64,000 nt of DNA from Filimonas zeae (GCF_014641615.1 NZ_BMIB01000006.1:372001-436000), one strand, 5' to 3'; counted from the first letter of the stretch, positions 8,116 through 18,117 are shown. Notes: generated by a model from the letters alone, not told the origin. Program-made: numbers and translations.

Positions 8116-9273
8116 ATGCCAGCAGCAACGCCACAGCCCTTTTATGTAAAACTCAGTCACTGTCTAATCAGCATTGTGTTAATCTGTCTGCTTATGTATG
8201 TAGGGCAGAGTATTCTGGTGCCGCTTTCTTTTGCCGGGTTGTTCAGTATCATTTTAATGAGCCCCTGCGACTTTCTGGAAAAGCGTAAAATGCCACGCAC
8301 CATGGCAGCGGCCATATCAGTATTGCTTTTTCTGATTGTGATATCCATCATACTGTATTTTATCTCCTCACAGTTAATCAGCTTTCAGAACGATCTGCCT
8401 AAACTGGGTGTACAACTACAGCAGGCCCTGCTGGATCTGGAAATATGGATTCAGCAACGTTTTCATATCAGCTCAGCTAAAATGACGGAGTTTCTCAATT
8501 CTGCTACTTCACAAACATTATCGCACACCTCCTCACTGGTAGGTACTACCGTATCTACGTTATCCAGTGCGCTGATATATATGGTGCTTATACCCATTTA
8601 CACTTTTCTGCTGCTGCTGTACCGGGGTATCATCACGCGTTTTTTCATTAAAAGCTTTCAGGAGCAACATACCCCACTGGTACATACTATCATGGGCAAA
8701 ACCCGCCATGTAATCAAAAGCTATATTGCGGGGCTGATTATTGAAATGGTGATTGTGGCTATTATGAACTGTGCGGGCTTTTTTATACTGGGTGTAAAGT
8801 ATGCTCTTATGCTGGGTGTAATAGCTGCCCTGCTAAACCTGATACCGTATGTAGGCATTTTTACCGCCTGCATTTTAAGCATGCTTATTACGTTTACCAC
8901 CAATACACCGGCTACCGTTTTTGGTGTGGCTGTTGTACTGGTAATTGTACACATTATAGACAGCAATATTCTGCTGCCAAAAGTGGTAGGCTCTAAAGTA
9001 AAAATAAATGCACTGGTAACTATTGTGGGTGTTATAATAGGCAGCGCTATCTGGGGCATAGCAGGTATGTTTCTGGCAATACCTTTTATGGCAATACTGA
9101 AAGTGATTTTTGATGGTGTCGAATCACTGCATGCCTGGGGCATATTATTAGGCGATGAAACCGGTGACAAACCTGTAATAGTGCCGGTAACTCAGGAAAT
9201 AATTCCTGAAGTTGTTATAGTAACTCCGGCAAAAGAAAATGATCCACCAGCAGCTCCACCGCCCGCTATATAG
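8116..9273 (+). CDS. AI-2E family (PerM/TqsA) transporter
   Basis: 385 aa with eight or so membrane helices and the family's central amphipathic region (LPKLGVQLQQALLDLEIWIQQ, residues ~95-115), followed by the helix-rich half with LNLIPYVGIFTACILS and LLPKVVGSKVKINAL. Members are named for E. coli TqsA but most have unknown substrates or act as Na+/H+ antiporter-like proteins. The C-terminus is proline/valine-rich and probably cytoplasmic. It is divergent from pnuC and convergent with nfu. Confidence 0.88.
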   Translation: MPAATPQPFYVKLSHCLISIVLICLLMYVGQSILVPLSFAGLFSIILMSPCDFLEKRKMPRTMAAAISVLLFLIVISIILYFISSQLISFQNDLPKLGVQLQQALLDLEIWIQQRFHISSAKMTEFLNSATSQTLSHTSSLVGTTVSTLSSALIYMVLIPIYTFLLLLYRGIITRFFIKSFQEQHTPLVHTIMGKTRHVIKSYIAGLIIEMVIVAIMNCAGFFILGVKYALMLGVIAALLNLIPYVGIFTACILSMLITFTTNTPATVFGVAVVLVIVHIIDSNILLPKVVGSKVKINALVTIVGVIIGSAIWGIAGMFLAIPFMAILKVIFDGVESLHAWGILLGDETGDKPVIVPVTQEIIPEVVIVTPAKENDPPAAPPPAI

Positions 9274-9290
9274 CAAAGTAGCAGAAAAGC

Positions 9291-9890
9291 TTATTCAGCT
9301 TCTGCTACTACTTCTTTTACTTCAGGTATCATACGCTTCATCATGCCTTCAATACCAGCTTTCAGCGTAATCATAGAAGAAGGACAACCACTGCAGCTAC
9401 CCTGTAACATCAGGTTAACAATGCCTTCGTTGTAACTTTTGAACTGAATAGCACCGCCATCCATTTCAACTGCAGGTTTAACGTAGTTATCCAGTAACTC
9501 CTTAATTCTTTTTACCACATCGTCATCGTCAGCAGTAACGGTGTTGGTAGCTTCCTGTTTAATTTTGGCTACTTCTTCCTCGTTAATTACTACACCGCCG
9601 TTTTCCAGATAATCTTTCAGAAACTGTTTAATGGTAGGTATTACATCATGCCAGTCTTCTGTATCGTTGGTTTTTGTCAGCGTTACAAAATTGCTGGCAA
9701 TAAATACGCTCCTGATAAAAGGAAAGCTGAATAATTCTTTCGCCAGGGGAGAAGGGCCTGCCAGGCTCTCATCTGCAAAGTCAATGCTCTTACCGGGATA
9801 CAATAATTTGTTGGCCACAAATTTCATGGTCTCCGGGTTGGGTGTCATTTCCGTATATATGCTAATAACGGGATTTCCTGTTTTAATCAT
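9291..9890 (-). CDS. Nfu-type iron-sulfur cluster scaffold/carrier
   Basis: 199 aa. Residues ~10-95 are the Nfu N-terminal domain (IYTEMTPNPETMKFVANK). Residues ~120-195 are the NifU C-terminal domain with the cluster-binding CSGCPSS. It carries 4Fe-4S clusters from the assembly machinery to client enzymes. Possible clients in this window are quinolinate synthase NadA. It lies downstream of the peroxiredoxin/AhpD-like pair on the same strand with a 108-bp gap. Confidence 0.92.
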   Translation of the reverse strand: MIKTGNPVISIYTEMTPNPETMKFVANKLLYPGKSIDFADESLAGPSPLAKELFSFPFIRSVFIASNFVTLTKTNDTEDWHDVIPTIKQFLKDYLENGGVVINEEEVAKIKQEATNTVTADDDDVVKRIKELLDNYVKPAVEMDGGAIQFKSYNEGIVNLMLQGSCSGCPSSMITLKAGIEGMMKRMIPEVKEVVAEAE

Positions 9891-9998
9891 AACGCATCTT
9901 TTTACCTTATCAACAAAGGTACAAAGTTTAGTGCTTAAGGCTTACTTCCACGGCGGCAATATGTCGCCATGGAATACAATACCTTACATTTCAACTAT

Positions 9999-10595
9999 TT
10001 AAGACAAAATGGTAATCAAACCTTTAATAACAGCACCCAGTTTAACGGCCTCAAACACACGGCTTTCGCTACTGTTGTGCTGTAATACGGACTGTTCGTG
10101 AGAAGTTACACACATTTCACAGCCGTTAATGGAAGAAACCACCAGGCTCAGCAGCTCAAAAAACTCTTTACCCAGTACAGGACTCATCATAATGCTCATT
10201 TTGATGCCTGCAGGCTGGTTGTTGTAAAAGTCTTTGTGCATAAAGTGCCTGAAACGGTAGAACACGTTGTTGGTATTCATCAAAGAAGTACAGGCAATCA
10301 CCTCTGCAATTTCTGCTTCCGTAGCACCCGCAGCAGTAGCCAGCTCTGTAAATGATTGTTTCAGCAGGTCAAAACGCTCGTTTACCGCTACAGACAAAGC
10401 CAGCAGTAACGCCTCTTTTCTGTTCAGGTTCTGCGAATTATTTAAAACGTTGCTAACATTAATCTTCAGGTCTTTAATGTATTTGGCTTCTACCTGTAAT
10501 AATGCCTGTGCATTGGCAGAAGGTGTATAGGAAGGAATACCTACTTCATTCAGCAGGTTAACAAATGTCTCGTTTTGAATCAGTACTTCGCTCAT
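9999..10595 (-). CDS. Carboxymuconolactone decarboxylase/AhpD-like protein
   Basis: 198 aa helical protein of the AhpD-like fold. The redox motif is INGCEMCVTSHEQ, with the CxxC and a downstream His as in AhpD. AhpD-type proteins reduce AhpC peroxiredoxins. It begins 81 bp after the peroxiredoxin gene on the same strand, so it is the likely electron donor of that enzyme, by context. Confidence 0.85.
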   Translation of the reverse strand: MSEVLIQNETFVNLLNEVGIPSYTPSANAQALLQVEAKYIKDLKINVSNVLNNSQNLNRKEALLLALSVAVNERFDLLKQSFTELATAAGATEAEIAEVIACTSLMNTNNVFYRFRHFMHKDFYNNQPAGIKMSIMMSPVLGKEFFELLSLVVSSINGCEMCVTSHEQSVLQHNSSESRVFEAVKLGAVIKGLITILS

Positions 10596-10676
10596 GGTAT
10601 TTTGCTTTGCTTACAAATACGGCAGGAATAATCCTGCCGTACCGTAACTTGTCTCATCAATAAAATAAAGCCGCTC

Positions 10677-11246
10677 TTAGTTCAGTGACAGCGCTGTAGT
10701 TAATGTTTCTTCGCCTTTGCTCCAGTTACAAGGACACAGTTCGTCTGTTTGCAGGGCGTCCAGTACACGGATTACTTCCTGTACGCTACGGCCTACGCTC
10801 AGATCATACACGCTAACCCAACGTACAATACCCTGAGGGTCGATGATGAAAGTAGCGCGGTATGCAATTTTTTCGTTGTCGTCCAGAATACCCAGTTCTT
10901 CTGCCAGGCTCTTGGATGTATCAGCCAGCATAGGAAATTTCAGGTCACGCAGGTCAGCGTGGTCTCTTCTCCATGCAGCATGTACAAACTCAGAATCGGT
11001 AGAAGCACCAATCAGAACAGTATCACGGTCGGTAAACTCGCTGTGCTTTTTGTTGAATTCAGCAATTTCAGTAGGACATACGAAAGTGAAATCTTTAGGC
11101 CACCAGAATATTACTGTCCATTTGCCATCAGCAGAACCAATTTTCTCAGTGATCTCTGTAAACTCTTTTCCTTTTTCGATAGATACAACGGCTTTCTTGG
11201 TAAAAGCAGGAAACTGGCTTCCGATAGATAATACTTTGTTACTCAT
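10677..11246 (-). CDS. AhpC/Prx1-type peroxiredoxin
   Basis: 189 aa two-cysteine peroxiredoxin. The peroxidatic cysteine is C57 in FTFVCPTEI, with the neighbouring T54/E60 block of the family. The C-terminal CPCNW (C171, C173) supplies the resolving cysteine. It reduces H2O2, organic peroxides and peroxynitrite in the cytoplasm. The AhpD-like gene downstream probably recycles it. A long inverted repeat at 11323-11370 lies in its upstream region. Confidence 0.93.
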   Translation of the reverse strand: MSNKVLSIGSQFPAFTKKAVVSIEKGKEFTEITEKIGSADGKWTVIFWWPKDFTFVCPTEIAEFNKKHSEFTDRDTVLIGASTDSEFVHAAWRRDHADLRDLKFPMLADTSKSLAEELGILDDNEKIAYRATFIIDPQGIVRWVSVYDLSVGRSVQEVIRVLDALQTDELCPCNWSKGEETLTTALSLN

Positions 11247-11322
11247 AATGGGATGATCTTTTATACTATTACTTAATTAATTCCTGAACTATACAACTTT
11301 TCTCTGGCAAGTATTACCTGAA

Positions 11323-11370
11323 ACAGGTGTGTGTTACGGGTGCAAAAATGCACCGTAAACACACACCTGT
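11323..11370. terminator. Long inverted repeat between pcrA and the peroxiredoxin gene
   Basis: Arms ACAGGTGTGTGT and ACACACACCTGT pair perfectly, extended by TACGG/CCGTA and GTGC/GCAC with one bulge on each side, around an A-rich loop. It lies ~60 bp after the helicase stop, so it probably terminates that transcript. The T run after the stem is weak, so a regulatory role for the downstream peroxiredoxin gene is possible. Confidence 0.55.
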
Positions 11371-11430
11371 CAAATTGTTATTCTCTATTGCCTGATAGAT
11401 TTTATTGATGAAAACGGAAAACACATTTCA

Positions 11431-13794
11431 CTATCCCACAATCCTTAATTTGGCGTAGTTAAGCATGATTTTCTTTTCACCGTTCTGCTTAAACATAACG
11501 GTGGCAATGGGGTTGTGGGCAGAGCCTTCCATTTTGGTTACCTGACCAAAGCCAAATTTCTGATGCTCTACCTGCTGGCCTACCTGTAGATTGCTGGTAT
11601 CGCTGGGTACAAAATCAGCCGAAGGCGTATGTGATACTACCGGCGCTGCTTTAGGCGGCGGCATATAAGAAGGCTTGGCAGTACCTGCTGCCGGAGCACT
11701 TGTTTTTTTTGCGGGTGGGGGGCCATATCTTCTTTCTGCAGAAGCTGCATCTCCACCAAAGCCACGCTGCATTCGCTCAAAAGCACTACCCATATTGCTT
11801 ACGCCACCCTGGTTACGGGCGCCGCCGCCGGCATAGGTTCTATCTACATAGTCGGCAGGCATTTCTTCCAGAAAGCGACTGGGCTCATTCTGCACCAGGT
11901 TACCAAAGCGGTAACGGCTGTTGGCAAAAGTTAACCATAGCTTGTCTTTGGCGCGGGTAACTGCCACATAAAACAGACGGCGTTCTTCTTCCAGTTCTTC
12001 GCGTGTATTTATACTCATACCGCTGGGGAAAATGCTTTCTTCCACACCACCAACAAACACCACCGGAAACTCCAGGCCTTTTGCAGCGTGAATAGTCATC
12101 ATCTTTACCACATCGCTGTCCTCTTTGTCATTGTCCGCATCTGTTAACAGCGTAATCTGCTGCAGATAAGCACCGAGCGATTTATCGGTAACTTCTCCAT
12201 CTTCACTGTCCGGGCTTTCCGTCCATTCTTTAATGGAGTTCATTAATTCCTGCACGTTTTCGTAACGGGCCAGACCCTCTACCGTTTTATCGGCAAACAG
12301 TTCTTTTACCAGGCCGGTATGTTTACCCACCTGTACCGCTACATCCGAAGCGTTTTTATCGGTAAGCATCGTTTGAAAATACTTCATCATGGTAACGAAG
12401 TTGTTGATGCTTTCCAGTGTACCAGCTTTAAAACCATATCCACCCGCAGAGGCGAACACTTCCCACAAAGTAATATTCTGCTCATTGGCCACAATCACTG
12501 CGCGCTCCACCGTGGTTTTACCAATACCGCGAACAGGATAGTTGATAATACGCTTCAATGCTTCCTCATCACGGGTGTTGGCAATAACACGCAGATAAGC
12601 AATGAAGTCTTTTACCTCTTTGCGCTGATAGAAGCTGAGACCACCAAAAATTTTATACGCAATACCCAAACGGCGCAGGCTTTCTTCAAAAGCCCGGCTT
12701 TGTGCGTTGGTACGGTATAAAATGGCAAAGTCTTTATTACTGTAATGGTTGCGGAGCTTTTGTTCTTTAATGGTATCGGCAGTAAACTTCCCTTCTTCGT
12801 TATCCGTCATGGTACGAACAAGCTTTATCTTTTCACCGTTGGCGTTCTGCGTCCACAGGTCTTTTGCAATCTGACCGGTGTTGTTCTTGATTACCTCGTT
12901 GGCAACATGCAGAATGCTTTTGGTACTGCGGTAGTTCTGTTCCAGCTTTACCACCTTTACATCATCATAGTCTTTCTGAAACTGAAGAATGTTTTCAATG
13001 GTAGCACCACGGAAGCTATAGATACTCTGTGCATCATCACCTACCACACAAATATTTTCATTGGCAGCGGCCAGTAATTTGGTGATTTCGTACTGCACCG
13101 GGTTGGTATCCTGATACTCATCAATCATGATGTACTTGAACTTGTGCTGGTACTTGTGCAGTACAGCCGGAAAGTTCTTCAGCAGTTCGTGCATTTTCAA
13201 CAGCAGATCATCAAAGTCCATAGCGCCGTTTTTAAAACAACGGGCGGCATAAGCCTGATAAATCTGTGCAATAGCCGGACGGTTGGCGCGCATATCATCT
13301 TCCTGCATACCACGGTCAGCCGCATATTGGGCCGGACCAAGTAAGGCGTTCTTCGCAGCAGAAATACGGCTGTGTACTACGTTCGGTTTATAATGTTTGT
13401 CGTCAAGGTTCAGTTCGTTAATAACAGTCTTCAGCACGCTACGGCTGTCGTCTGTATCATAAATAGTAAAGCTGTTGGGGTAACCTATATGGTGTGCTTC
13501 ACCACGCAGTAAACGGGCAAACACACTGTGGAAGGTTCCTATATACAGGTTACGGGCCTCATTATTACCCAGCATTTTACCAATACGCTCTTTCATTTCA
13601 TGAGCGGCTTTGTTGGTAAAAGTCAGCGCCAGTATATTAAAAGAATCAACTCCGTTTGCCATCAGGTAAGCTATGCGGGTGGTCAGCACTTTGGTTTTAC
13701 CACTTCCCGCACCGGCTACAATCATCAATGGTCCGTTAATATGTGTAGCAGCAGCAAGCTGCTGTTCATTCAATCCACTCAATAAATGTTGCAT
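11431..13794 (-). CDS. pcrA: UvrD/PcrA-type superfamily 1 DNA helicase
   Basis: 787 aa from the ATG at 13794. Motifs in order: GLNEQQLAA (Q motif), AGAGSGKT (Walker A), DEYQDTNPVQY (motif II), LEQNYRS, TIHAAKGLEFPVVFV and VAVTRAK. The C-terminus has a Tudor-like domain (VEHQKFGFGQV) as in PcrA. It unwinds DNA 3'-5' in repair and clears obstacles to replication. The frame is open upstream to a GTG at 13899, but I prefer 13794: TACCTTCG, a near -7 box, lies just before it, and the longer start would leave only 23 bp to the divergent gene. Confidence 0.93.
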   Translation of the reverse strand: MQHLLSGLNEQQLAAATHINGPLMIVAGAGSGKTKVLTTRIAYLMANGVDSFNILALTFTNKAAHEMKERIGKMLGNNEARNLYIGTFHSVFARLLRGEAHHIGYPNSFTIYDTDDSRSVLKTVINELNLDDKHYKPNVVHSRISAAKNALLGPAQYAADRGMQEDDMRANRPAIAQIYQAYAARCFKNGAMDFDDLLLKMHELLKNFPAVLHKYQHKFKYIMIDEYQDTNPVQYEITKLLAAANENICVVGDDAQSIYSFRGATIENILQFQKDYDDVKVVKLEQNYRSTKSILHVANEVIKNNTGQIAKDLWTQNANGEKIKLVRTMTDNEEGKFTADTIKEQKLRNHYSNKDFAILYRTNAQSRAFEESLRRLGIAYKIFGGLSFYQRKEVKDFIAYLRVIANTRDEEALKRIINYPVRGIGKTTVERAVIVANEQNITLWEVFASAGGYGFKAGTLESINNFVTMMKYFQTMLTDKNASDVAVQVGKHTGLVKELFADKTVEGLARYENVQELMNSIKEWTESPDSEDGEVTDKSLGAYLQQITLLTDADNDKEDSDVVKMMTIHAAKGLEFPVVFVGGVEESIFPSGMSINTREELEEERRLFYVAVTRAKDKLWLTFANSRYRFGNLVQNEPSRFLEEMPADYVDRTYAGGGARNQGGVSNMGSAFERMQRGFGGDAASAERRYGPPPAKKTSAPAAGTAKPSYMPPPKAAPVVSHTPSADFVPSDTSNLQVGQQVEHQKFGFGQVTKMEGSAHNPIATVMFKQNGEKKIMLNYAKLRIVG

Positions 13795-13922
13795 CCCGCG
13801 AAGGTAAGAAAGCCGGTGAGATGTTTTGCTATCGTGAATATTTATGTGAACGGGAAGGCAGTATCTGCCGATCTTAGTAAGTTCGTTGTTCAATATCACT
13901 GAGAAAACTTCGTAATCACTTC

Positions 13923-14855
13923 ATGGAAAACCAGAAAAACGTATCGCCCATGCTGGTAATGGTAGCTTTTGCCACTGTATACCTGGTATGGGGTTCTACT
14001 TATTTTTTTATCGCCCTGGGCGTTGAGCATATACCCCCGTATCTTATGGCAGGCATCCGGTTTTTGGTAGCCGGTTTGTTATTGCTGGGCTGGTGCGCCA
14101 TTAAAAAGCTTCCGCTTATCAGCTGGCCACAGATAAAAGCAGCTGCTATCAGTGGCATACTATTATTGTTTATTTCCAACGGAAGTGTGGGCATGATTGA
14201 AAAAACACTACCCAGCTCGTTGGTAGCAATATTCTTATCTGCCACACCCATTTCTTTTGTGCTGCTGGATAAGCCGATGTGGAAAACCAATTTTACCAGT
14301 GCCTCTACATTGGCAGGCCTGGCAGTGGGTATTATTGGTGTAATACTACTGTTTGCAGAAAGATTGCAATCAGCATCTTTCTCCGGCAGTACTACTGAAA
14401 TGCTTTGTATGGCAGGCCTGGTGGTTACTTCATTAAGTTGGGCCGGCGGTTCACTCTATTCAAAATACTATGGTTCAGGCCCTGTTATGGTAACCACTGC
14501 CTGGCAAATGATAGCCGCATCAGTGTTCTGTTTACTTTTTAGTGTAATCATTGGTGATGTTAAAAACTTTCATCCTGAAACAGTGCCGGTAAAAGCATGG
14601 CTGTCGCTGGGCTACCTGATCGTTTTTGGTTCACTGGCAGGTTTTAGTGCCTATGTATGGCTGCTGCAGGTGAGAACTGCTACACAGGTAAGTACACACG
14701 CATATGTAAATCCGGTAGTAGCGGTAATACTGGGAGTACTCTTTGCCAATGAAACCATGAGCGGTTTGCAGGTGGCGGGATTGGTAGTTATTTTACTCAG
14801 TCTGTTACTTATCAATCTGAATAAATATCGTAAACCCGCTTCCGGAAAAGCGTAA
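13923..14855 (+). CDS. EamA/DMT-family permease
   Basis: 310 aa with ten predicted membrane helices in two repeated EamA halves (first ~12-140, second ~160-300). VYLVWGSTYFFIALGVEHIPPY is the typical first helix of YedA/RhaT-like drug/metabolite transporters. The substrate cannot be told from sequence. Divergent from pcrA. Confidence 0.85.
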   Translation: MENQKNVSPMLVMVAFATVYLVWGSTYFFIALGVEHIPPYLMAGIRFLVAGLLLLGWCAIKKLPLISWPQIKAAAISGILLLFISNGSVGMIEKTLPSSLVAIFLSATPISFVLLDKPMWKTNFTSASTLAGLAVGIIGVILLFAERLQSASFSGSTTEMLCMAGLVVTSLSWAGGSLYSKYYGSGPVMVTTAWQMIAASVFCLLFSVIIGDVKNFHPETVPVKAWLSLGYLIVFGSLAGFSAYVWLLQVRTATQVSTHAYVNPVVAVILGVLFANETMSGLQVAGLVVILLSLLLINLNKYRKPASGKA

Positions 14856-14888
14856 ACACTGTTTTCTGTAAGCGGGCTTTACTGTATC

Positions 14889-15356
14889 CTATGCTTTTTT
14901 AATAGGCTGATCTTCCAGCTTACGAACCCATTTAGACAAAATGGTTTCGTTTTCCATCAGCATCAGCACACCATTTTTAATTTCAAAACGGTTGGTGCGA
15001 AGCAGGTTATCTATAAACGCTTTTTCGTTATACCCCATACAGGCCATACGGGTAGAAATAATTCTTTCATCAAAACGCAGGCTGTCGCCTTTACGGGTAA
15101 ACATACCTGTCATCTGGTTACAACCTGTGTTGCCGGTAAACTTATCCTCAGTAGCACTGAAAATAATCTGCGGTATTTTACCTGCGCCGGTATCAGATGG
15201 CAGCTGCGGTTGTAAATACCATTGGCCTCCCAGTGAAGTATCAACCGGTGCGGTACTGATAGCAGCATCTGTGTTTGACCGGGAAGAGGAATGGCAGGCC
15301 ACTACAAAAGCAAAGCTCATTGCCATACATACACCTGAAATAAGTTTTGTTTTCAT
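14889..15356 (-). CDS. META-domain lipoprotein
   Basis: 155 aa. The signal peptide ends in AFVVACHSS, a lipobox-like sequence with the lipidated Cys at about 21. Residues ~45-145 are a META/HslJ domain (GNTGCNQMTGMFTRKGDSLRF...STRMACM...FIDNLL). META proteins are envelope proteins tied to stress tolerance in other bacteria; exact function unknown. A single gene between EamA and OmpA genes. Confidence 0.8.
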   Translation of the reverse strand: MKTKLISGVCMAMSFAFVVACHSSSRSNTDAAISTAPVDTSLGGQWYLQPQLPSDTGAGKIPQIIFSATEDKFTGNTGCNQMTGMFTRKGDSLRFDERIISTRMACMGYNEKAFIDNLLRTNRFEIKNGVLMLMENETILSKWVRKLEDQPIKKA

Positions 15357-15411
15357 ACACCTGTTTATGCATCATAAACAATTATAATGCCGGGGTAGGG
15401 GTTCCAACAAT

Positions 15412-15444
15412 GAAAAAGCCGGTTACTGTAATAGCAACCGGCTG
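15412..15444 (-). terminator. Terminator of the OmpA-like gene
   Basis: Stem AGCCGGTT/AACCGGCT, followed on the minus strand by TTTTTCATTG, 20 bp past the stop. Confidence 0.8.
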
Positions 15445-15463
15445 TATATCAATTAATTCAGTG

Positions 15464-16378
15464 TTATTTCTGTGGAGCTGGTACTGGTTGTCCACCATTC
15501 TGCTGTGGATTTTCCAGCAGTTTGAAGAACTGATCCAGCTGAGGCAGAATTACAATACGGGTACGGCGGTTAGCAGCTTTACCTTCTGCGGTGCCATTAT
15601 CCGCTACAGGTACAAACTCGGCGCGACCAGCGGCCGTCATACGTGCAGGCGGAATGTTATACTGATCCTGCAATATGCGTACTACGGAAGTGGCACGTTT
15701 CACACTCAAATCCCAGTTGTCCAGTAACACACCACGGGCAAAACGCACGTTATCGGTATGGCCTTCCACCATAAATTCAATGTTCGGTTGATTGTTCAAC
15801 ACCGTAGCTACTTTACCTAACACTTCTTTAGCGCGGTCGGTAATATCGTAACTACCGCTTTTGAACAGCAGTTTATCAGAGATATCAATATACACTACCC
15901 CTTTATCCACTTTAATGTTAATATCCTTATCATCCATGTTGCCGATAGCCCCTTTCAGGTTCATTACCAGCGCCATGTTCAGTGAATCTTTTCTGGCAAT
16001 AGCGCCTTGCAGATCCTTGATATAGGCATCCTTGGCGCCAATGTTTTCCAGCGACTTTTTAATGCTTTCCGCCTGAGAGCCGGAAATCACAGAAAGATCT
16101 TTCAGCTGGTTCAACACCTGGCTATTGTTCTGTTTCAGGAAATCATTTTGCTCCTGAGAAGAACTCAGGCGGTTTTCATAAGAAGCTTTCCGCCGGTTAA
16201 AAGCATCCAGAGAGTCTTTAGCATTTTGCTCGCAGGTACGCAGCTTGCCTTGTAACTCCAGGTAGGCACCATTTAATTGAGTATATCTTGATTCAGCTTC
16301 CCTCAATTTCTTAGGACTTACACAGGCAAATAGGAGTGTAGAAGACACCGCTGCCGTTAAAAAAACTTGTTTTTTCAT
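15464..16378 (-). CDS. OmpA-family peptidoglycan-binding lipoprotein
   Basis: 304 aa. A lipobox (LLFACVS) gives an acylated N-terminus at Cys19. Residues ~25-135 are a coiled coil rich in E, Q, S and N. Residues ~160-285 form the OmpA C-terminal domain (DISDKLLFKSGSYDITD...VEGHTDN...LSVKRATSVVRIL...AANRRTRIVI) that binds peptidoglycan. It probably tethers the outer membrane to the wall. Proline/glutamine-rich tail. Monocistronic. Confidence 0.9.
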   Translation of the reverse strand: MKKQVFLTAAVSSTLLFACVSPKKLREAESRYTQLNGAYLELQGKLRTCEQNAKDSLDAFNRRKASYENRLSSSQEQNDFLKQNNSQVLNQLKDLSVISGSQAESIKKSLENIGAKDAYIKDLQGAIARKDSLNMALVMNLKGAIGNMDDKDINIKVDKGVVYIDISDKLLFKSGSYDITDRAKEVLGKVATVLNNQPNIEFMVEGHTDNVRFARGVLLDNWDLSVKRATSVVRILQDQYNIPPARMTAAGRAEFVPVADNGTAEGKAANRRTRIVILPQLDQFFKLLENPQQNGGQPVPAPQK

Positions 16379-16514
16379 AATGTTTCAGATTTTAACGATG
16401 TATCAGGTAATCCGAAAACCGCGCCAAAAATTCTAAAACAGTAGTACAGAAGCCCTTACCACTTTTTTAAGCATTTTTTTGCCATCTTTATACAATACTC
16501 TTAACACATTCGGT

Positions 16515-17603
16515 ATGGTAACCAGAAAATACCTTCAGATGATTTTCCCGGTGTTTAACACCAAACGCACCAAAGAAATCTTCAGTTTCAACCCTACGGT
16601 AATACCCACCCGTGAAGAAGCCAGCGAAATAAAAATTCAGGTATTTGATTACAACGCCACAGAAATACATGAAAAGAATTACACAAAAGTGGAAGACTGC
16701 TTTCCTTATGTGAATAACGCTAACGTTACCTGGATAAACATTGATGGCCTGCGTAAAGCCGATGTAGAAAAGATATGTCTTCAGTTTAATATTCATTTTC
16801 TGCTGGGTGAAGATATACTGAGCGTTGGGCAGCGCCCCAAAATGGATGAAATGGAAGGCATGATGTTTTGCCTGCTAAACATGCTGTATGTGAATAAAGC
16901 TGGTGCTGTGGAAACAGAACAGATAAGTATGGTGCTGGGCAAAAATTTTGTAATCTCTTTTCAGGATGATGCAGACCGTGATGTGTTTGACGGGCTACGC
17001 AACAAATTAAAAGCAAACGGCAGTAAACTAAGGCAATCCGGCGCAGACTATCTCTGCTATTCGCTGCTGGATATGATTGTTGACCACTACTTTGTAGTGA
17101 TGGAAAACCTGAGTGAGCAGATTGAGTTGCTGGAAGAAGATATTATCCGCGCCGGTAATGCCCGCTCGCTGGCACGGATTAACAACATGCGTAAAGAGCT
17201 GATTGTATTAAAACGAAACGTACTACCAGTTCGCGAATTGGTGAACGGTTTTATCAGAAGCGACAGTGATTTGCTGGAAGAGAGAACCATCAAATACTTT
17301 AAAGATGTGTACGACCATATTGTGCAGGCAACAGATCTGGTAGAAAACTACCGCGATATGATGATGAGCATGCAGGACCTGTATCTGAACAAGGCTAACA
17401 TGAAGCTGAACGAGGTAATGAAAGTGATGGCCATTGTAACCTGCCTGCTGGCTCCTGCCACCGTTATCGGAGGCATTTTTGGGATGAACTTCGATAGCAT
17501 TCCTTCTATCCACAACAAATACGGCTTTTTTATAGCAGTAGGCCTGATGCTTTTTATACCATTATGGATGGTACGGATATTCAGAAAAAGAGGGTGGTTT
17601 TAA
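16515..17603 (+). CDS. corA: CorA-family magnesium/cobalt transporter
   Basis: 362 aa from the ATG at 16515 (a TTG 36 bp upstream is also in frame). It is a homopentameric Mg2+ channel with a large cytoplasmic domain and two C-terminal helices. The pore signature GMNF lies in GGIFGMNFDSIPSIHNKYGFF, and the basic tail RIFRKRGWF is typical. ENYRDMMMSMQDLYLNKANMKLNEVMK is the family's stalk helix. Only 7 bp separate it from the convergent DUF2480 gene. Confidence 0.93.
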   Translation: MVTRKYLQMIFPVFNTKRTKEIFSFNPTVIPTREEASEIKIQVFDYNATEIHEKNYTKVEDCFPYVNNANVTWINIDGLRKADVEKICLQFNIHFLLGEDILSVGQRPKMDEMEGMMFCLLNMLYVNKAGAVETEQISMVLGKNFVISFQDDADRDVFDGLRNKLKANGSKLRQSGADYLCYSLLDMIVDHYFVVMENLSEQIELLEEDIIRAGNARSLARINNMRKELIVLKRNVLPVRELVNGFIRSDSDLLEERTIKYFKDVYDHIVQATDLVENYRDMMMSMQDLYLNKANMKLNEVMKVMAIVTCLLAPATVIGGIFGMNFDSIPSIHNKYGFFIAVGLMLFIPLWMVRIFRKRGWF

Positions 17604-17610
17604 CCACCAC

Positions 17611-18117
17611 CTATTTCTTTTTGTAAACGGGAACCGTGCTGCAGGGCTCGCCATACATAATGCTTTTGGCAAAAGGCCGCAGCTTGTTGGTAATTTCCAG
17701 AAAAGCAGTTTCCGGAATAGGCGTATCTCCACATCCTTTTACCACCACCCGTTTATCCAGATATTCTTCCCCATTAAAATGGGCCAGTGTTTTTACAAAC
17801 AGGGTGTTCAATAAAGTTTTTTCATCACCCACTACCAGGTCTTTAGCCACCGGTTGTAAATAGCTTGACACCAGCATGTAAGCCCACATGGGTATAATGG
17901 CGTCTGCGCTACAGGTCACCGCCACATATTTATCTCTGTACACTTCCCAGTCCTGCGCCAGTAGTGCTGCACGGAAGTCTTTTTCTTTCAGAATCAACCC
18001 CATGAACAGAAAATCCTTTAAATCAAACGTAACTATCTCGCCTTTCGGGTAAAACATTTCCAGATCAAGGGTAATTAAACCGCTTTCCGCCACTTTATTC
18101 ACAATAGTTTCCTGCAT
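17611..18117 (-). CDS. DUF2480 family protein
   Basis: 168 aa cytoplasmic protein. I recognise the Bacteroidota-restricted DUF2480 family (LDLEMFYPKGEIVTFDLKDFLF; EVYRDKYVAVTCSADAIIP; VVKGCGDTPIPE). No function is established. Conserved cysteines at CSADAI and GCGD stand out. Monocistronic and convergent with corA. Confidence 0.85.
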   Translation of the reverse strand: MQETIVNKVAESGLITLDLEMFYPKGEIVTFDLKDFLFMGLILKEKDFRAALLAQDWEVYRDKYVAVTCSADAIIPMWAYMLVSSYLQPVAKDLVVGDEKTLLNTLFVKTLAHFNGEEYLDKRVVVKGCGDTPIPETAFLEITNKLRPFAKSIMYGEPCSTVPVYKKK

